DNA of 64,000 nucleotides from Bolinopsis microptera (GCF_026151205.1 NC_087081.1:1911886-1975885); one strand, 5' to 3'. Positions 1 to 10,960 are shown, counted from the first letter of the stretch. The notes: generated from the sequence alone by a model not told the origin. Translations and numbers: made by a program.

Positions 1-152
1 AAAAAGATAAAATCAGTCTGATGGAAAAACAATAATTTTATAATATCGATAAAATGTATTGACAACAGAAAATAAATCATTTTACTTTGACCTCCGTTCT
101 AAAGACAAAAACATACTGCTAAACATTAATAACTTAATCACCTCTATTTAAT

Positions 153-1166
153 TTAATATGTCGAATGCCTAACACCGACATTCCTGAAATAATTTGGTCC
201 ATGACCCTTTGTGATGTCATATCCATGTTCGATAGCATCGACAACTGACATTGGTAAAGGTCCTACATTTAATGCATCCATGTTGGAAACCAAATTTGCA
301 ATACTACTACTCCCAACTATGATCCCATCATCGTTATCATCTGACAGAGCAGAGTGATGAGCTAACCACCTTAAAGCCGCAGAGTGAACAGCCACCTCCT
401 CCTTTTGGCATTCCTCCTGGATAATCTCAAGAGCGTCAAAGTATTTTCCACGCCAGAACCGGTCTCTGTAAGAAGGGCCCCAGGAACTTCCAGTAAACCT
501 TCCCAGCTCAGTTTTATCCTGAGGTCGGTCATCTCGGCTGTGCTTGCCAGTTAGAATGCCTCCAGCAAGTGGGTTGTAGCAGTAGAAGCTCATTTCATAT
601 CTTCTTAGACATGGCAGCAATTCTGTCTCAACCATTCTAGTGAGGCAGTTGTACATTCCTTGGTATACTGAAGGTGTCACATAGCCATTGTGTTTACAGA
701 TCTGTTGAACCTCTGTGATTTGCCATGAGATAAAATTGGACAATCCAAACCTCTTGAATTTTCCCTCGTTGTAGAGTTTGTTTATTTCACTCAAGGTATC
801 TTCAATGTCGATATCCATGCATGGCCAGTGCAAATAGAAGATATCCACCTGTTCAGTGTTTAGGTTTATCAGAGAAGTTTCTAATTGGTGTCGAACACTT
901 TCAGGGGAAAATGTCTTACCACCACCAGGATTAGCCTTGGTTGAAATATTTGAACCATGGGCAGTGTTCATTTTACCGAGGTACATTTCTGTGAGACCCC
1001 CAGTTGTCCCACCACCGCCCTCACTGGCGTACATATAAGCTGAGTCAAGTTGGCTGTGGCCATATTCTTCAAACTTTCTAAGAAATTCTGTGCTCTCCTC
1101 TAGGTTCATGCGTCTACCCATTTCCATTGTACCCAGTACAATTCTTGAGACAGAGCTTCTCAACAT
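153..1166 (-). CDS. AKR7-type aldo-keto reductase, downstream copy
   Basis: Predicted cytosolic NADPH-dependent aldehyde/ketone reductase of 337 residues, closest in type to the aflatoxin-aldehyde reductase (AKR7) group. The N-terminal LGTMEMG strand opens a TIM barrel, and the catalytic tetrad is visible as D41 and Y46 (LDSAYMYA), K78 (STKANP) and H113 (YLHWP). The cofactor-binding C-terminal part is present (GIIVGSSS near residue 295), and the length is normal for the family, so the copy looks functional. The start is placed at MLRSS because this matches the length and alignment of the upstream paralogue; an in-frame ATG 11 codons earlier (1199) is open. A splice-acceptor-like AG (1176-1177) lies 9 nt before the chosen ATG, so the sequence before it may be intron or outron. 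The paralogue at 1583-2593 lies just upstream on the same strand. Family assignment is firm; the substrate is not known. Confidence 0.9.
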   Translation of the reverse strand: MLRSSVSRIVLGTMEMGRRMNLEESTEFLRKFEEYGHSQLDSAYMYASEGGGGTTGGLTEMYLGKMNTAHGSNISTKANPGGGKTFSPESVRHQLETSLINLNTEQVDIFYLHWPCMDIDIEDTLSEINKLYNEGKFKRFGLSNFISWQITEVQQICKHNGYVTPSVYQGMYNCLTRMVETELLPCLRRYEMSFYCYNPLAGGILTGKHSRDDRPQDKTELGRFTGSSWGPSYRDRFWRGKYFDALEIIQEECQKEEVAVHSAALRWLAHHSALSDDNDDGIIVGSSSIANLVSNMDALNVGPLPMSVVDAIEHGYDITKGHGPNYFRNVGVRHSTY

Positions 1167-1175
1167 TTTCAACAG

Positions 1176-1582
1176 CTGCACAGAATCTTTGGTAAACATA
1201 ACATAGCGTTAAAATATTCGTTTCAATAAAATTTTCATGATCAGTGAGTTGAGCAATTTTAATAGTGGTGAAACTCAAAACACTAAATCTACCAGAATGT
1301 GTATGAAAATTTTCCTAGCTTCAAATTTGCTAACAATCACTTGCAAATTATTGTTCTAAGGAAAAAATAATTTACCCGCAATAAAACATCAAAGATTAGG
1401 AAAAAATAATATTTTTACAAATTTTCAGCTAAAAAATAGCATATAAAACAATGGCATACCATCTTTAAAACAGAATAAAACTTTTGAACAAACCAATCGA
1501 ATCATCTTCTCTTTTATCAATATGATTTCATATTTCTTGACATAGCATACATCTTAAACTTATCATCATCATACTTAGCACT
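1176..1582 (-). other. Spacer between the tandem reductase genes
   Basis: About 400 bp of AT-rich sequence separates the stop of the upstream reductase from the acceptor-like AG of the downstream one. No ORF or repeat stands out. The short same-strand spacing would suit either two genes with their own promoters or a polycistronic pair resolved by trans-splicing; the sequence alone cannot decide. Confidence 0.5.
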
Positions 1583-2593
1583 TCATACAGTATGTGGCAT
1601 GCTGACGTTTCTAAAATAGTTGGGACCATGGCCTTTTGTAAGCTCATGCCCCTGCTCAATAGCATCAACCACCGAAACTGGAAGTGGTCCCTCTTTCAAA
1701 AAATCAAGATTAGAAACCAAATGAGAGATATTACTTGCACCCACAATAATAGCATCATTATTGTCTCCTGATAAAGCAGAGTGGTGTGTGACCCACCTCA
1801 ACGCTGCAGATGTTACAGCAACTCCTTCCTTTTTACAGGCATCTTGTATGATATCAAGAGCATCAAAATACTTATCTCTCCAGAATCTATCTCTGTAAGC
1901 TTTTCCCCATGCCTTTCCTGCAAATCTTCCTGGTTCGCTCACATTCTCTGGATTGTCATCTCTAATGTGTTTACCGGTAAGTAGACCACCAGCCAGAGGA
2001 TTGTAGCAATAGAAGCTCATTCCATACTTTTGAAGACACGGGAACAGTTCTTTTTCTACCAGCCTTGTGAGACAGTTGTACATTCCCTGATATACAGTTG
2101 GTTGAATGTACCCATTGTGTATGCAGATTTGCTGAACTTCAGCCACTTGCCATGATATGAAATTAGACAGACCGAATCTCTGGAATTTCCCTTCCTTGTG
2201 GAGATTGTTGACTTCGCAAAGAGTATCCTCGATATTAACATCCATGCAGGGCCAATGTAAATAGAACAAATCAACACACTCAGTATTTAACTTTTTTATA
2301 GATGTCTCAAGTTGATGCCTGACACTTTTCGGAGACAACGTTTTGCCACCAGCTGGATTTACTTTTGTTGCAACATTTAAACCATTTACAGTATCAATAT
2401 TACCCATAAACTCCTCAGTGAGTCCCCCATTTGTACCTCCATCTGCTCCGCCAGCATACATGTAGGCTGTGTCTAATTCAGTATGCCCATACTCCTGAAA
2501 CTTTTTGAGAAAGGCTTCACTATCTTCAAAGTTCATCCGTTTTCCCATTTCCATGGTTCCAAGAGCAACCCTAGTTACTGCCGATTTTGACAT
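1583..2593 (-). CDS. AKR7-type aldo-keto reductase, upstream copy
   Basis: A second predicted NADPH-dependent aldo-keto reductase, 336 residues. It is collinear with its neighbour over the whole length and has the same tetrad positions: D41 and Y46 (LDTAYMYA), K78 (ATKVNP) and H113 (YLHWP). The start at MSKSAVTR is chosen because a strong pyrimidine-rich acceptor (ttaattccag) ends 5 nt before this ATG. The longer open frame that starts at 2689 runs through that acceptor and is probably not translated. The two copies differ at many residues spread along the protein, so the duplication is not very recent, and both keep all catalytic residues. A single coding exon with an AG just before the start is shared with several other genes in the window. 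Confidence 0.9.
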   Translation of the reverse strand: MSKSAVTRVALGTMEMGKRMNFEDSEAFLKKFQEYGHTELDTAYMYAGGADGGTNGGLTEEFMGNIDTVNGLNVATKVNPAGGKTLSPKSVRHQLETSIKKLNTECVDLFYLHWPCMDVNIEDTLCEVNNLHKEGKFQRFGLSNFISWQVAEVQQICIHNGYIQPTVYQGMYNCLTRLVEKELFPCLQKYGMSFYCYNPLAGGLLTGKHIRDDNPENVSEPGRFAGKAWGKAYRDRFWRDKYFDALDIIQDACKKEGVAVTSAALRWVTHHSALSGDNNDAIIVGASNISHLVSNLDFLKEGPLPVSVVDAIEQGHELTKGHGPNYFRNVSMPHTV

Positions 2594-2598
2594 TGCTC

Positions 2599-4700
2599 CT
2601 GGAATTAAAAAAGTGTGAAAACTCAATATATAATTTGGGGAAGGTGAGCCGAGATTTAACCAATTGAGCTTGTAGACCAAAGGCTTCATTCACAGAACAA
2701 AATTTATAAAGTTAAATGTGTACTTTAATAGCGAAGTTATTACAGTATCAACAACAGGTGGAATGGGAAGAGAAGCAAATACTTTTTTCAAAAAGTTAGC
2801 TGATAGAATGTCTAGAAAAAAAGTGGTAGTGCAGTTAAAATATCAGATTTAGATATAAATTTATAGCCAACAAATTGAATTGGCTACTTTTACTACTTAA
2901 AGGGTTTTTATAAAATTTACTAAGATTTTTATTGAATTTTTATATTGAATTTTTATGCTATAATGTGTATATTATTTGAATATTTTACAGTAAACAATTG
3001 TTAATTCATCTCGTAGGTTTTCAAAAAATGGACGATTCACTGCACCCGTTACAGCAAGTAATGCAAGATTGCTCTCATCTGTACTTTACCTTACTTTATT
3101 TGAACCACTGAGGGGGGATTCAGAACCAGAATCCAGAAATACATCAATTGAGGTTACATTTGTAAACAAACAAGAATTGCGCCCGTTGTTTCGTTTTGGC
3201 GGACGCTAGATTTCCATTCACTATAACTATAAATATAAGCTCTATTTTTAATATCAGCTCACTTCAATAATAATCCCATATCCAAAAAATTTTGAATTTC
3301 CTACATTCTCAATTTTTTCGTTTTCTGTGGCCCACTCGCTTCGCTCGCATAAAAAGTCTTTGTATTCGCGCGTTTCAAAGATTTTTCATGGCGGATTCCA
3401 GATTCTCAATTTTACTTTTTTAGGGCCCGGAATGCTTTTTAATAGATAATCCTAGGTTACTTTTGGGGGCGAAGCCCCCGAAAATTTTGGAAATTTAAAC
3501 TAGATTTGGCCTCCTGGAACGAATCTGACAATGGAGAACGATTTTAGCATACTATTTTCTGATTTCAATTTTTATTGGGATAAATTGTCTGGATTCTAGA
3601 ATCCCTAAACACTTGGCTTAACTAAAGCACGAAATAGGAGACAGCATGAAGTATCAAGAGTTTATAATTTTGGCAAAAATGTTTTCTCATCTACTACCAT
3701 CACTTTCTGCTTTCAAGCTATAAAATAATACAGGGTTAAGGGAATTTGGAGAAGGAAGCAAGTATGAGACTGAGGACATTTAAATAACGGTCCAGCAACT
3801 TTTAGTCTGCTCTTTCACTTAAATTCCTACTGAAATATGATCGAAAATTCTCAGAGTTGGCTCTCGAATTTTCTACTTTTTGTCAAAAATTTCCTACTTT
3901 TAAAAATTTCCTACATTCTTAGAATGCGAGAACGCGGGTTTTTGGATATGGGAATAAATAATAATAATTATATACACAGAGTAAACTATACTACGCATGC
4001 CACTTACAAATTGGGCTTATTGCCTAATAGTAATACTATACATAACATAGTATTCATTAAAATACACTCGCGCCGCCCATTCATTGACATGCTAGCTAGA
4101 TACATCACCGCAAGCAATACTCGCGCACATGTGCGCGGCAAGTTAACATGGTTACTAACGGAAGGATGGAAGGACTGAAGACATATTTAAACCCACCTAC
4201 CTCGTTCTCCAAAATCCACGTTTTTCTACAAAAACGTCCATTCGTAACCTTTCACTATTGTCTTTTTACAAAAGAGTGTGAACGGAAAAAATCTAACCCA
4301 AAAATCTAGTCACCATCGGGATGAAACAGTTAGCAGATAATTTTTTGGTGAACAAAGGTAAAAATCGTGGTTCCGTGTCCATTTATAATTCAATGGATTT
4401 GTCAGTACACCTTGTGGTACATTATAAATTATGAAATGTCCTTAAAATTTGTTTTGTTGCTTTTTGTGCCCTCTTTTGGTGATGTCGAGGTCTTGTACAT
4501 TAAAAATTGTCACATTATGCCCGACATATCCTCTCATCGATGGACTCCCGTATGCAGGATGGTTGGGGAGTTTGTTTCCCTAAACTATTATATATCGATG
4601 CAGTACGACTATTTTGACTGTATTGAAAGAAGGATTTTGTTTTTATAAAAAGGTTTAGCCTGGTTAGCCCATAAATAAAAAGAATATGTGAAAACTGGCC
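2599..4700. other. Intergenic, repeat-derived
   Basis: There is no supported gene in this 2.1 kb. It contains a short element with imperfect inverted ends (about 3114-3606), a GC-rich palindromic patch near 3330-3380, and short direct repeats of 'aaatttcctac' type at 3290-3310 and 3880-3920. Small open frames here have no recognisable similarity and no splice context. Confidence 0.5.
3114..3606. repeat. Possible small inverted-repeat element (MITE-like)
   Basis: The left end reads GGGATTC followed by AGAATCCAGA, and the right end in reverse complement reads GGGATTCTAGAATCCAGA, so the two ends match apart from a few bases. The interior (about 490 bp) has no ORF. No target-site duplication was found, so the call rests on the inverted ends only. 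Confidence 0.35.
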
Positions 4701-4734
4701 ACGGGCCTAAATATTACAGATCAATCAATTACAA

Positions 4735-5764
4735 TTTATTAACATTACCAAACTAATGATCACGTTTTCACCCTTAAGACAGTCATTGATAAATACACTA
4801 AAGTTAAAAAAGCTCGTCTCTATGCATGCTTTGTTGATCTAAGAAAGGCCTTTGACACTGTATGTAGGGACCTTCTTCTGCACAAAATAACATGCCTTGG
4901 AATTACCGGTAACTTCTTTAACTGCTTAAGTGATATGTACAAAAACTCAATTGCTCATATAAAAATCTCCAAACTCTTGTCCCCTAAAATTGATATTGGC
5001 AAAGGAACGGAGCAAGGACACCCCCTATCACCAGACCTTTTTAAAATCTATATTAATAACTTGTCATCTCTTCTGAAATCTGTTGGTGATTATCCAGTTC
5101 TTGCTGACGTTCTAATATCACATCTGCTCTGGGCTGACGATCTTGTCCTTCTTGCTCTAAGTCCCAAGGCCTTGCAAGTCAATATCAACATTCTATCTGA
5201 CTTCTGTTTTCACCCTTAAGACAGTCATTGATAAATACACTAAAGTTAAAAAAGCTCGTCTCTATGCATGCTTTGTTGATCTAAGAAAGGCCTTTGACAC
5301 TGTATGTAGGGACCTTCTTCTGCACAAAATAACATGCCTTGGAATTACCGGTAACTTCTTTAACTGCTTAAGTGATATGTACAAAAACTCAATTGCTCAT
5401 ATAAAAATCTCCAAACTCTTGTCCCCTAAAATTGATATTGGCAAAGGAACGGAGCAAGGACACCCCCTATCACCAGACCTTTTTAAAATCTATATTAATA
5501 ACTTGTCATCTCTTCTGAAATCTGTTGGTGATTATCCAGTTCTTGCTGACGTTCTAATATCACATCTGCTCTGGGCTGACGATCTTGTCCTTCTTGCTCT
5601 AAGTCCCAAGGCCTTGCAAGTCAATATCAACATTCTATCTGACTTCTGTAACTCCATGGGCCTTGAAGTAAATATAAAGAAAACTAAGATTGTCATATTC
5701 AGCCCTCCCAAAAAGAAGCAGTCCCATGAAACATTTACATTGGGAGGTCAGCCCATCCAGCACA
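4735..5764 (+). pseudogene. Reverse transcriptase, N-terminal fragment (frame-disrupted)
   Basis: The RT region begins near TNDHVFTLKTV, runs through FVDLRKAFDTV (catalytic Asp of motif A) and the QGHPLSPDLF block, and reaches WADDLVLL (motif C). The 442-bp block holding all of these occurs twice in tandem. Since 442 is not a multiple of three, the first copy runs into a stop at 5219 and only the second continues, through LGGQPIQ, to the transposon junction at 5764. A stop codon lies just upstream of the recognisable start. Function as an enzyme is not expected from this copy. Confidence 0.85.
4764..5649 (+). repeat. 442-bp tandem duplication inside the RT gene
   Basis: The block starting GTTTTCACCCTTAAGACAG at 4764 reappears at 5206 with an offset of 442 bp, and the copies appear identical along their length. 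The repeat ends where the first copy reads cttctgtttt and the second reads cttctgtaac, with a 2-bp 'gt' microhomology at the junction. Identity of the copies points to a recent event, or to an assembly artefact. Confidence 0.9.
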
Positions 5765-5949
5765 GGGGGGGGGTATTACTGTCCATTTTGTCCACTTTGT
5801 CTTTGTCTTTTTTTACATTTTTTGTGAAGGACAGTGTTTTGTGGACAAAATGGACAAAATGGACAATACTAGGGACAAAAGGGACAAAAGGGACAAAAGG
5901 GACAAAAATTTTGGACAAATGAGACAAAAAATTAGACAAGCTCAAATGT

Positions 5950-6775
5950 AGAGGTAAAACAAAATTTAGTAAAACAACATTTTTATTTACCACAAAACAA
6001 CCAATACATATTTAATATTATTATACATTTATAAATAAATATAAATCTAAATTCAGCCCGCCGCGCAGACAGCCACACATTGCTGAGAGATTCTCAGGTG
6101 CAGATGTAAGCGCCGCGCGCGCGAGGTTTTTTATCTTACAATAATTACATGTAACGATATATTATTAATTATCAGAGAATTTTAGAAGCAAAAAATTTAT
6201 TGCATATTGGGAAAATTTCGGTCGTTAACGCAGTTAACGCGAGCGCAACTTGAGCAAAGCGCAACTTGAGCAAAGCGCGAGCGCATGCGGAAAAGGATCG
6301 CGTAGCTAGTCAAAATGTTGATAAATATTTGGCTTGTGGTGCGATGTGTTGCTCTAACTATAGCCCTCTCGCTTGCAGTAGCGCGCGACCGCCGGAGGCG
6401 GATGACTTGTGGAACAAGTGCGTCCGCAGCGGCGCGAAAGCACTTGGTTAGGTAGGTGAACGCGATGTGCCTTGTAGGATGAAATCCTACTAGCTGACGC
6501 CACTCGCAGCTGTGCTGCTCGCTGTACGTCAGCGATTGAAATTTATAATATATATCGTGACATGTAATTGTAAGATTACAAACCTCGCGCGCGCGGCGCT
6601 TACATCTGCACTTGAGAATCTCTCAGCAATGTGTGGCTGTCTGCGCGGCGGGCTGTGTATTGTGTATATAGCTGAATTTAAATTTAGATTTATTTGTAAA
6701 TGTATAATAATATTAAATATGTATTGATTGTTTTGTGGTAAATAAAAATTTTGTTTTACTAAAATTTTGTTTTAC
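5950..6775. repeat. Long inverted repeat (foldback-type), arms over 200 bp
   Basis: The left arm (about 5950-6170) and right arm (about 6545-6775) are reverse complements with few differences: aaaacaaaatttagtaaaac, the AT-rich stretch, CAGCCCGCCGCGCAGACAG and the CTGAGAGATTCTCA-type segment all recur inverted. The loop is GC-rich and includes tandem 'gcaacttgagcaaagc' copies at 6245-6275 and a short hairpin around 6470-6495. It is nested within the transposon at 5765-8347. Confidence 0.8.
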
Positions 6776-7343
6776 TATACGCGTATCACCCATTAAGATG
6801 TGCCACCCGACGCGCCACGCAATTTTTCTCGTTGCTCGTCGGACGTCGACGAACAACGAAGATGTTTAAATCAATCGACCAACTGAGTAGCAACAGCACA
6901 AAACTTATGATTGAAAGACTGGAAGACACAGCTGAAAAGTTACCTGGGGACCCCAGGCTATTGTGTTCATTAACATAACAACATCGAATAAAGATTCGGC
7001 GGAATGACAGGTTGAGCGCAGCCCAGTAACTGAAAAGTAAAATACAATTTTTAAAAGTAAAATACAATTTTTATTTTCCACAGAAGAATCAATACATATT
7101 GAATTATAAATATCCGATAATTCCATTAATAATCATTAAAAGTTGCTTCGTCATTTGTAAAATCAAAAACCGAAACGCCGTACTCTGAACGCGCGCGGCA
7201 TTTTTCTGCAGCTGCCTAGCTTGTAGCCGCTAACATCAAAGCCGCGGCGCGCGCCCAGTGCTGGGGTTCATTTTCATTAACAATTAAACTTGGTCAAACA
7301 TATTTATATACAGTTCCTAAATTAAATCAATAATCATGTTAAT

Positions 7344-7571
7344 ATGAGTATTCAACACTTTTTCAACACTTTTTTCAAAAAAGAGACTATTTTAAACGGA
7401 TCCGTAAATGATATTCATTTTTGGTATGTTTCGGACGAAGTATTAGGAAAGATTGAGGGATTAAATTATGCTACTAATAAAGAGAAGCACAATGAATATC
7501 TTGTGTGTCATCCTCATGTTGCTAAGAAACGCTTTATTAACTTATATAGTAGTGGAAAGTATGTAAATTAG
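7344..7571 (+). pseudogene. 3' end of a CR1/L2-like LINE ORF2
   Basis: About 70 codons match the extreme C-terminus of the LINE fragment at 60820-61362: both share VND-HFW-VS-EVL, NKEKHN-YL, HP-VAKKRFINLYS and GKY before the stop. Downstream is a short AT-rich 3' UTR ending in TTTGA-type repeats near 7670-7695, the kind of simple-repeat tail expected of a CR1/L2 3' end. It is a 5'-truncated insertion. Confidence 0.8.
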
Positions 7572-7714
7572 ATTCATTTTATCTTGGTTGTTTAGGCCAA
7601 TAGATTTAAGATATTTTTAAAACTTTAGTAGATATATTTTTGATGATGTGTGATGATGTTTGTGTCATTATATTTTGATTTGATTTGATTTTAACACTAC
7701 TCGACAACAAATAT

Positions 7715-7868
7715 TTGCCGGCCCATCGACAATTTAGTCGCCGAAACAAAAATCAAACGTTTGCTTTTTCGTTTCGGGAACTGTTTGAACTCAGTACTAT
7801 ATCCGACTAATCATACTTTCTAATGGTTAAAAAACCAAGTAAAAAGATTTTCCTCGATGGGCCGGCAT
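7715..7868. repeat. Small hairpin element with GCCGGCCCATCGA ends
   Basis: TGCCGGCCCATCGA at 7717 and TCGATGGGCCGGCA at 7853 are exact inverted ends around about 125 bp of non-coding AT-rich sequence. The size and structure suggest a MITE remnant inside the larger transposon; no target duplication was identified. Confidence 0.45.
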
Positions 7869-8355
7869 TCGCAACCGCGAAACTTTTTGAGTACGACAAA
7901 AGAAGCTAAATGTAAACAACTGTGGAACAAGAAGGAACGCTTCCTCAGACACAAGAAGCATAAAGAATCTATACCCTGTACCCTATCGGAAATCAGCGAC
8001 TTCTCTTTACTGTCCATTTTGTCCCTGTTATGTCAATTTGTCTCGTTTGTTGACCATTGTTAATGGTCTGGCCCGGCGCGCGCTACTTCGTAGCACTTGC
8101 CGTTTCGAGAAGAAATCGGCGCGCGCTACTTCGAAGAAATTTAGACGAGTAACATCCGTCAACTCGTTTGTATTTGTCCTTTTTGTCCATTTTGTCCATT
8201 TTGTCCCCGCCTTTTTTGTCTTTTTTGTCTTTTTTGTCCCTTTTATCTTTTTTTGTCCATTTTGTCCCTTTTGTCCATTTTGTCCCTTTTGTCTTTGTCT
8301 TTTTTCAGTTTTTTTTGTGCAGGGACAAAATGGACAGTGGCACCCCCCCAGCACA

Positions 8356-9455
8356 CCAAAAAGTACTGCTATCTTGGCATAATATTCCACAGAAATGGAT
8401 CCTTTACGGCAGCAAATACTGAGCTGAGGGCCAAAGCTCTCCGTGCTCTATATGGCCTTAAAGGCAATATAGTTAAAGATGCCCTCTCTCACCGTGCCCT
8501 TAATAATCTATTTGATTCCTTAATCAAACCAATCCTGCTTTATGGCTGTCAAGTCTTATGCCCCCACTCTAAAACAATGAGATACCTTTCAAAAATAGAT
8601 GACAAAGCCAGCCCCCAGCATACCCTGAAGTACATTGCACAGGACCACTATGAGAAATTCCACCTAAAATTTATCAAGTGGTCTTTGTCCGTCCATTCAA
8701 AAGCATCAAATATAGGTTGCTGGGGCGAAAGTGGGCGCCACCCCCTATTCTTTGAAGCCTGCAAACTTGCAATAGATTACTATAGTCGCCTTGAAAGCAC
8801 CGAAAATGAACTACTTTGTGCTGCATTTCACGAGCAGATAATGCTGGGCCTTCCTTGGTATACCAACATCTCAAAGCTTCTCACCAAATACAACTTCCCC
8901 CACTCATCTTCATCAAAATCTAAGCTCTCCACCCAAATCAGTCATAATATGAGGGAAGAATTCGTGAATACCTGGAAATCTGCCAAGGCCTCCTCACCAA
9001 AACTAGAATTCTATAACTTAATTAAACATGATTTTGAACCAGAGGCATACCTACGAATAATCAAAGTACCTGATTTTCGAAAAAGCTTGACAAGGTTTCG
9101 TATCAGCTGCCACAACCTCTGCGTTGAAAGGGGCAGATACGAAACCCCTCTTGTACCAAGAGAAGAACGTTGGTGCACTTACTGCTTTTTCAGTAAAGGG
9201 CTCAAACCTATCGAGGACGAAAGCCATGTATTAATTGACTGTTTGCTTTACTCCTCAGTTAGGGAAAAATTCAACTTTTATCCCCAAAACATCACTGACC
9301 TAGCCGGTCTGCTCTCCAACAAAAATCTAGATCCTACCAAATTTACTGCCACAGCAAGAGCAATCCATTCAATTCTCTCTGTGAACGAACAATATACAGC
9401 CTATTATAAGAGCCCAGATTTCCACTCAAATACTGGCAAGTGCATAATGCTCTAG
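8356..9455 (+). pseudogene. Reverse transcriptase C-terminal fragment
   Basis: This is the continuation of the RT reading frame after the inserted transposon. It starts TKKYCYLGIIFHRNGSF, a typical post-palm segment of LINE RTs, then LLYGCQVLCP (the 'thumb' YGxE/Q type motif). It continues for more than 300 residues to a cysteine/histidine cluster near residue 310 of this fragment (CTYCFF...HVLIDCLLY), which resembles the C-terminal zinc-knuckle-like motif often seen in such ORFs. It ends at a stop at 9455. It is open throughout, so decay since insertion has been small. Confidence 0.8.
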
Positions 9456-10359
9456 GAACTCAAAATAAACTCATGAACCATACAAATTTGATTTACTTAA
9501 AGAAAATAGCATTATATTATAACATTTCTATTTTATCCCTACACATTTGTAAATTATTAGAAGTGTGTAACTTAAATTATTTCAGAATTATAACTATTGT
9601 GAACTCAATAAAAAAAAATAATTATCACTTTTTTTTACCAATATTAAAAACTGCCCAAAATATCTAAAAAAGTATTCTCTAGCCAAAGGGCTCAATATTT
9701 AAATCTAAATCTTCACTATTGTCTGGTTTATATCGCAATTCGCAACTTGGGCCCTCTGTCCCCCTCTTATCGAAATAACTGCTGTCTTTAATACCTCAAA
9801 GCGCAAGCGCTTTCTAAAATATGTAACTGAGTCTGAATAAAAAGAATATCACAAATGTACTTTGCTTCAATTCCATTTAGGTTGTCCATCATGCTAATTG
9901 ACTCATCCGTCAAGCTTTTGGTGTGTGACAAAGCTCATATTTCATTTACCAGGTTAGATTCATACAAAATTTGTTCCAGATGTTTTTTTGGAGGTTATTA
10001 CATTATTAAACAAAATTTACCCAGCTTGCTGAACTATGATTCGCTTTTTTACTAACTTTCTTACTATCTCACTTATGCATGATATCTAAATAAAGTAAAT
10101 ACGCCGTACGTACACCGATGTCAATCCATGGCGCGCCAGGTGCAAGGTAAAAAGCTTACGGAACAAATTTAAACTTGAATTTTGAAGAGCCGCGCGCTGC
10201 ACGATTTACTTCTGCATTTTGGGCCGCGCGCCGCGCATTACGAAATCTTTTATCGCAAGCACTTAACTTAACCATTAACAAAATTCCTCTTTTGGGTCAT
10301 TTAATTGTTTATTGTTAATTTTCTCTAATCAGAGCTGAGCCCTCGCATGGCTTTTGCAT

Positions 10360-10960
10360 GTTGCAGTAGCGCGCGCCCAGTTGACCTAACCATGTGCTCT
10401 CGCGCCACTGCGGGCGGGCGCGCGCCACTGCACGCGCAAGCACTCTGGATAAAGCAACGCGCCCAGTGTGGCCGGCCATTCTAAAAAATTTAGACGAGTA
10501 TCATTTGCGCGTTAATAGTCATTTACCTGATTGAAGACGCGCGTAGGCTTGCTCTATCCAGAGCCCTTGCGTTTGCAGTAGCTCGCGCCCGCCTCACGCC
10601 TTGACTTGTGAAACAAGCGCGCCCGCAATGGCGCGAAAGCACATGGTTAGGTGAATGCGTAGGCCGTACGGGCTTTAATGCAATGTTTAATATTAATTTC
10701 AAATTAAGTATACATATAAGAGCTAGTAGCGACTGGTTGATTAGCATACATTAATTTTTAAAACACTTTAAGCTTTATTTGACGAACGCGCCACTAGCCG
10801 GGCGTGTTAAATTACTTTTTGACGGATGTTACTCGTTTAATATTTTTCGAAGCTTAGCGCGCGCCGCTTTCTTCAATTCCCGATCGACTAGGCAAGTGCT
10901 ACAAAGTAGCGCTTGTCGGGCTATAGTCTATTAACAATGGACAAAATCACTTTACACTTT
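10360..10960. repeat. GC-rich repeat island related to 6360-6450 and 8050-8150
   Basis: The segment 'gcagtagcgcgcg...acttgtg-aacaagcgc...ggcgcgaaagcac-tggttaggt' occurs at 6373-6455 and at 10566-10655. The block 'aaatttagacgagtaac-tccgtcaa' occurs at 8143-8165 and, inverted, at 10815-10845. These are local copies of a repeat family whose base composition is very unlike the flanking AT-rich DNA. Confidence 0.6.

Larger units (their letters stand above)
5765..8347. mobile_element. Transposon with GTCC-rich inverted ends, inserted in the RT gene
   Basis: The insert is flanked by an exact 8-bp duplication CCAGCACA (5757-5764 and 8348-8355). Its ends are inverted: the left begins with a G-run then ACTGTCCATTTTGTCC, and the right reads the same in reverse complement after GGGGGTGCC. 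Both subterminal regions are runs of GTCCATTTTGTCC / GGGACAAAA units in opposite orientation. Joining the flanks and dropping one 8-bp copy keeps the RT frame open (QPIQ to TKKYCYLG). An 8-bp duplication suits hAT-like or P-like transposases, but no transposase is encoded. The interior holds other repeats, including a CR1-like fragment at 7344-7571. Confidence 0.8.
4700..9470 (+). mobile_element. Non-LTR retrotransposon, 5'-truncated, broken by duplication and insertion
   Basis: This is the 3' part of a LINE-type element (Jockey/CR1-like organisation) coding for reverse transcriptase and the region downstream of it. The RT palm motifs are visible: FVDLRKAFDTV at about 4835-4870, QGHPLSPDLF, and WADDLVLL as the YADD equivalent. 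The coding frame is interrupted twice: first by a 442-bp tandem duplication (4764-5649), then by a 2.58-kb transposon at 5765-8347. The frame then continues to a stop at 9455. No EN domain or 5' UTR is seen, so the element is 5'-truncated and not autonomous. Confidence 0.85.

Noticed and set aside
1-152. Exon at the left edge
   Set aside because: AT-rich 3' flank of the reductase gene; no coding frame seen.
8028-8422. Overlapping ORFs in several frames rich in Phe/Val/Pro or Lys/Thr/Gly
   Set aside because: They are translations of the GTCC-TTTT repeat tract at the end of the transposon and have no family similarity.
10523-10747. tRNA-like or SINE promoter in the GC-rich islands
   Set aside because: I looked for A and B box spacing and a cloverleaf in 6360-6530 and 10360-10660 and could not form one.
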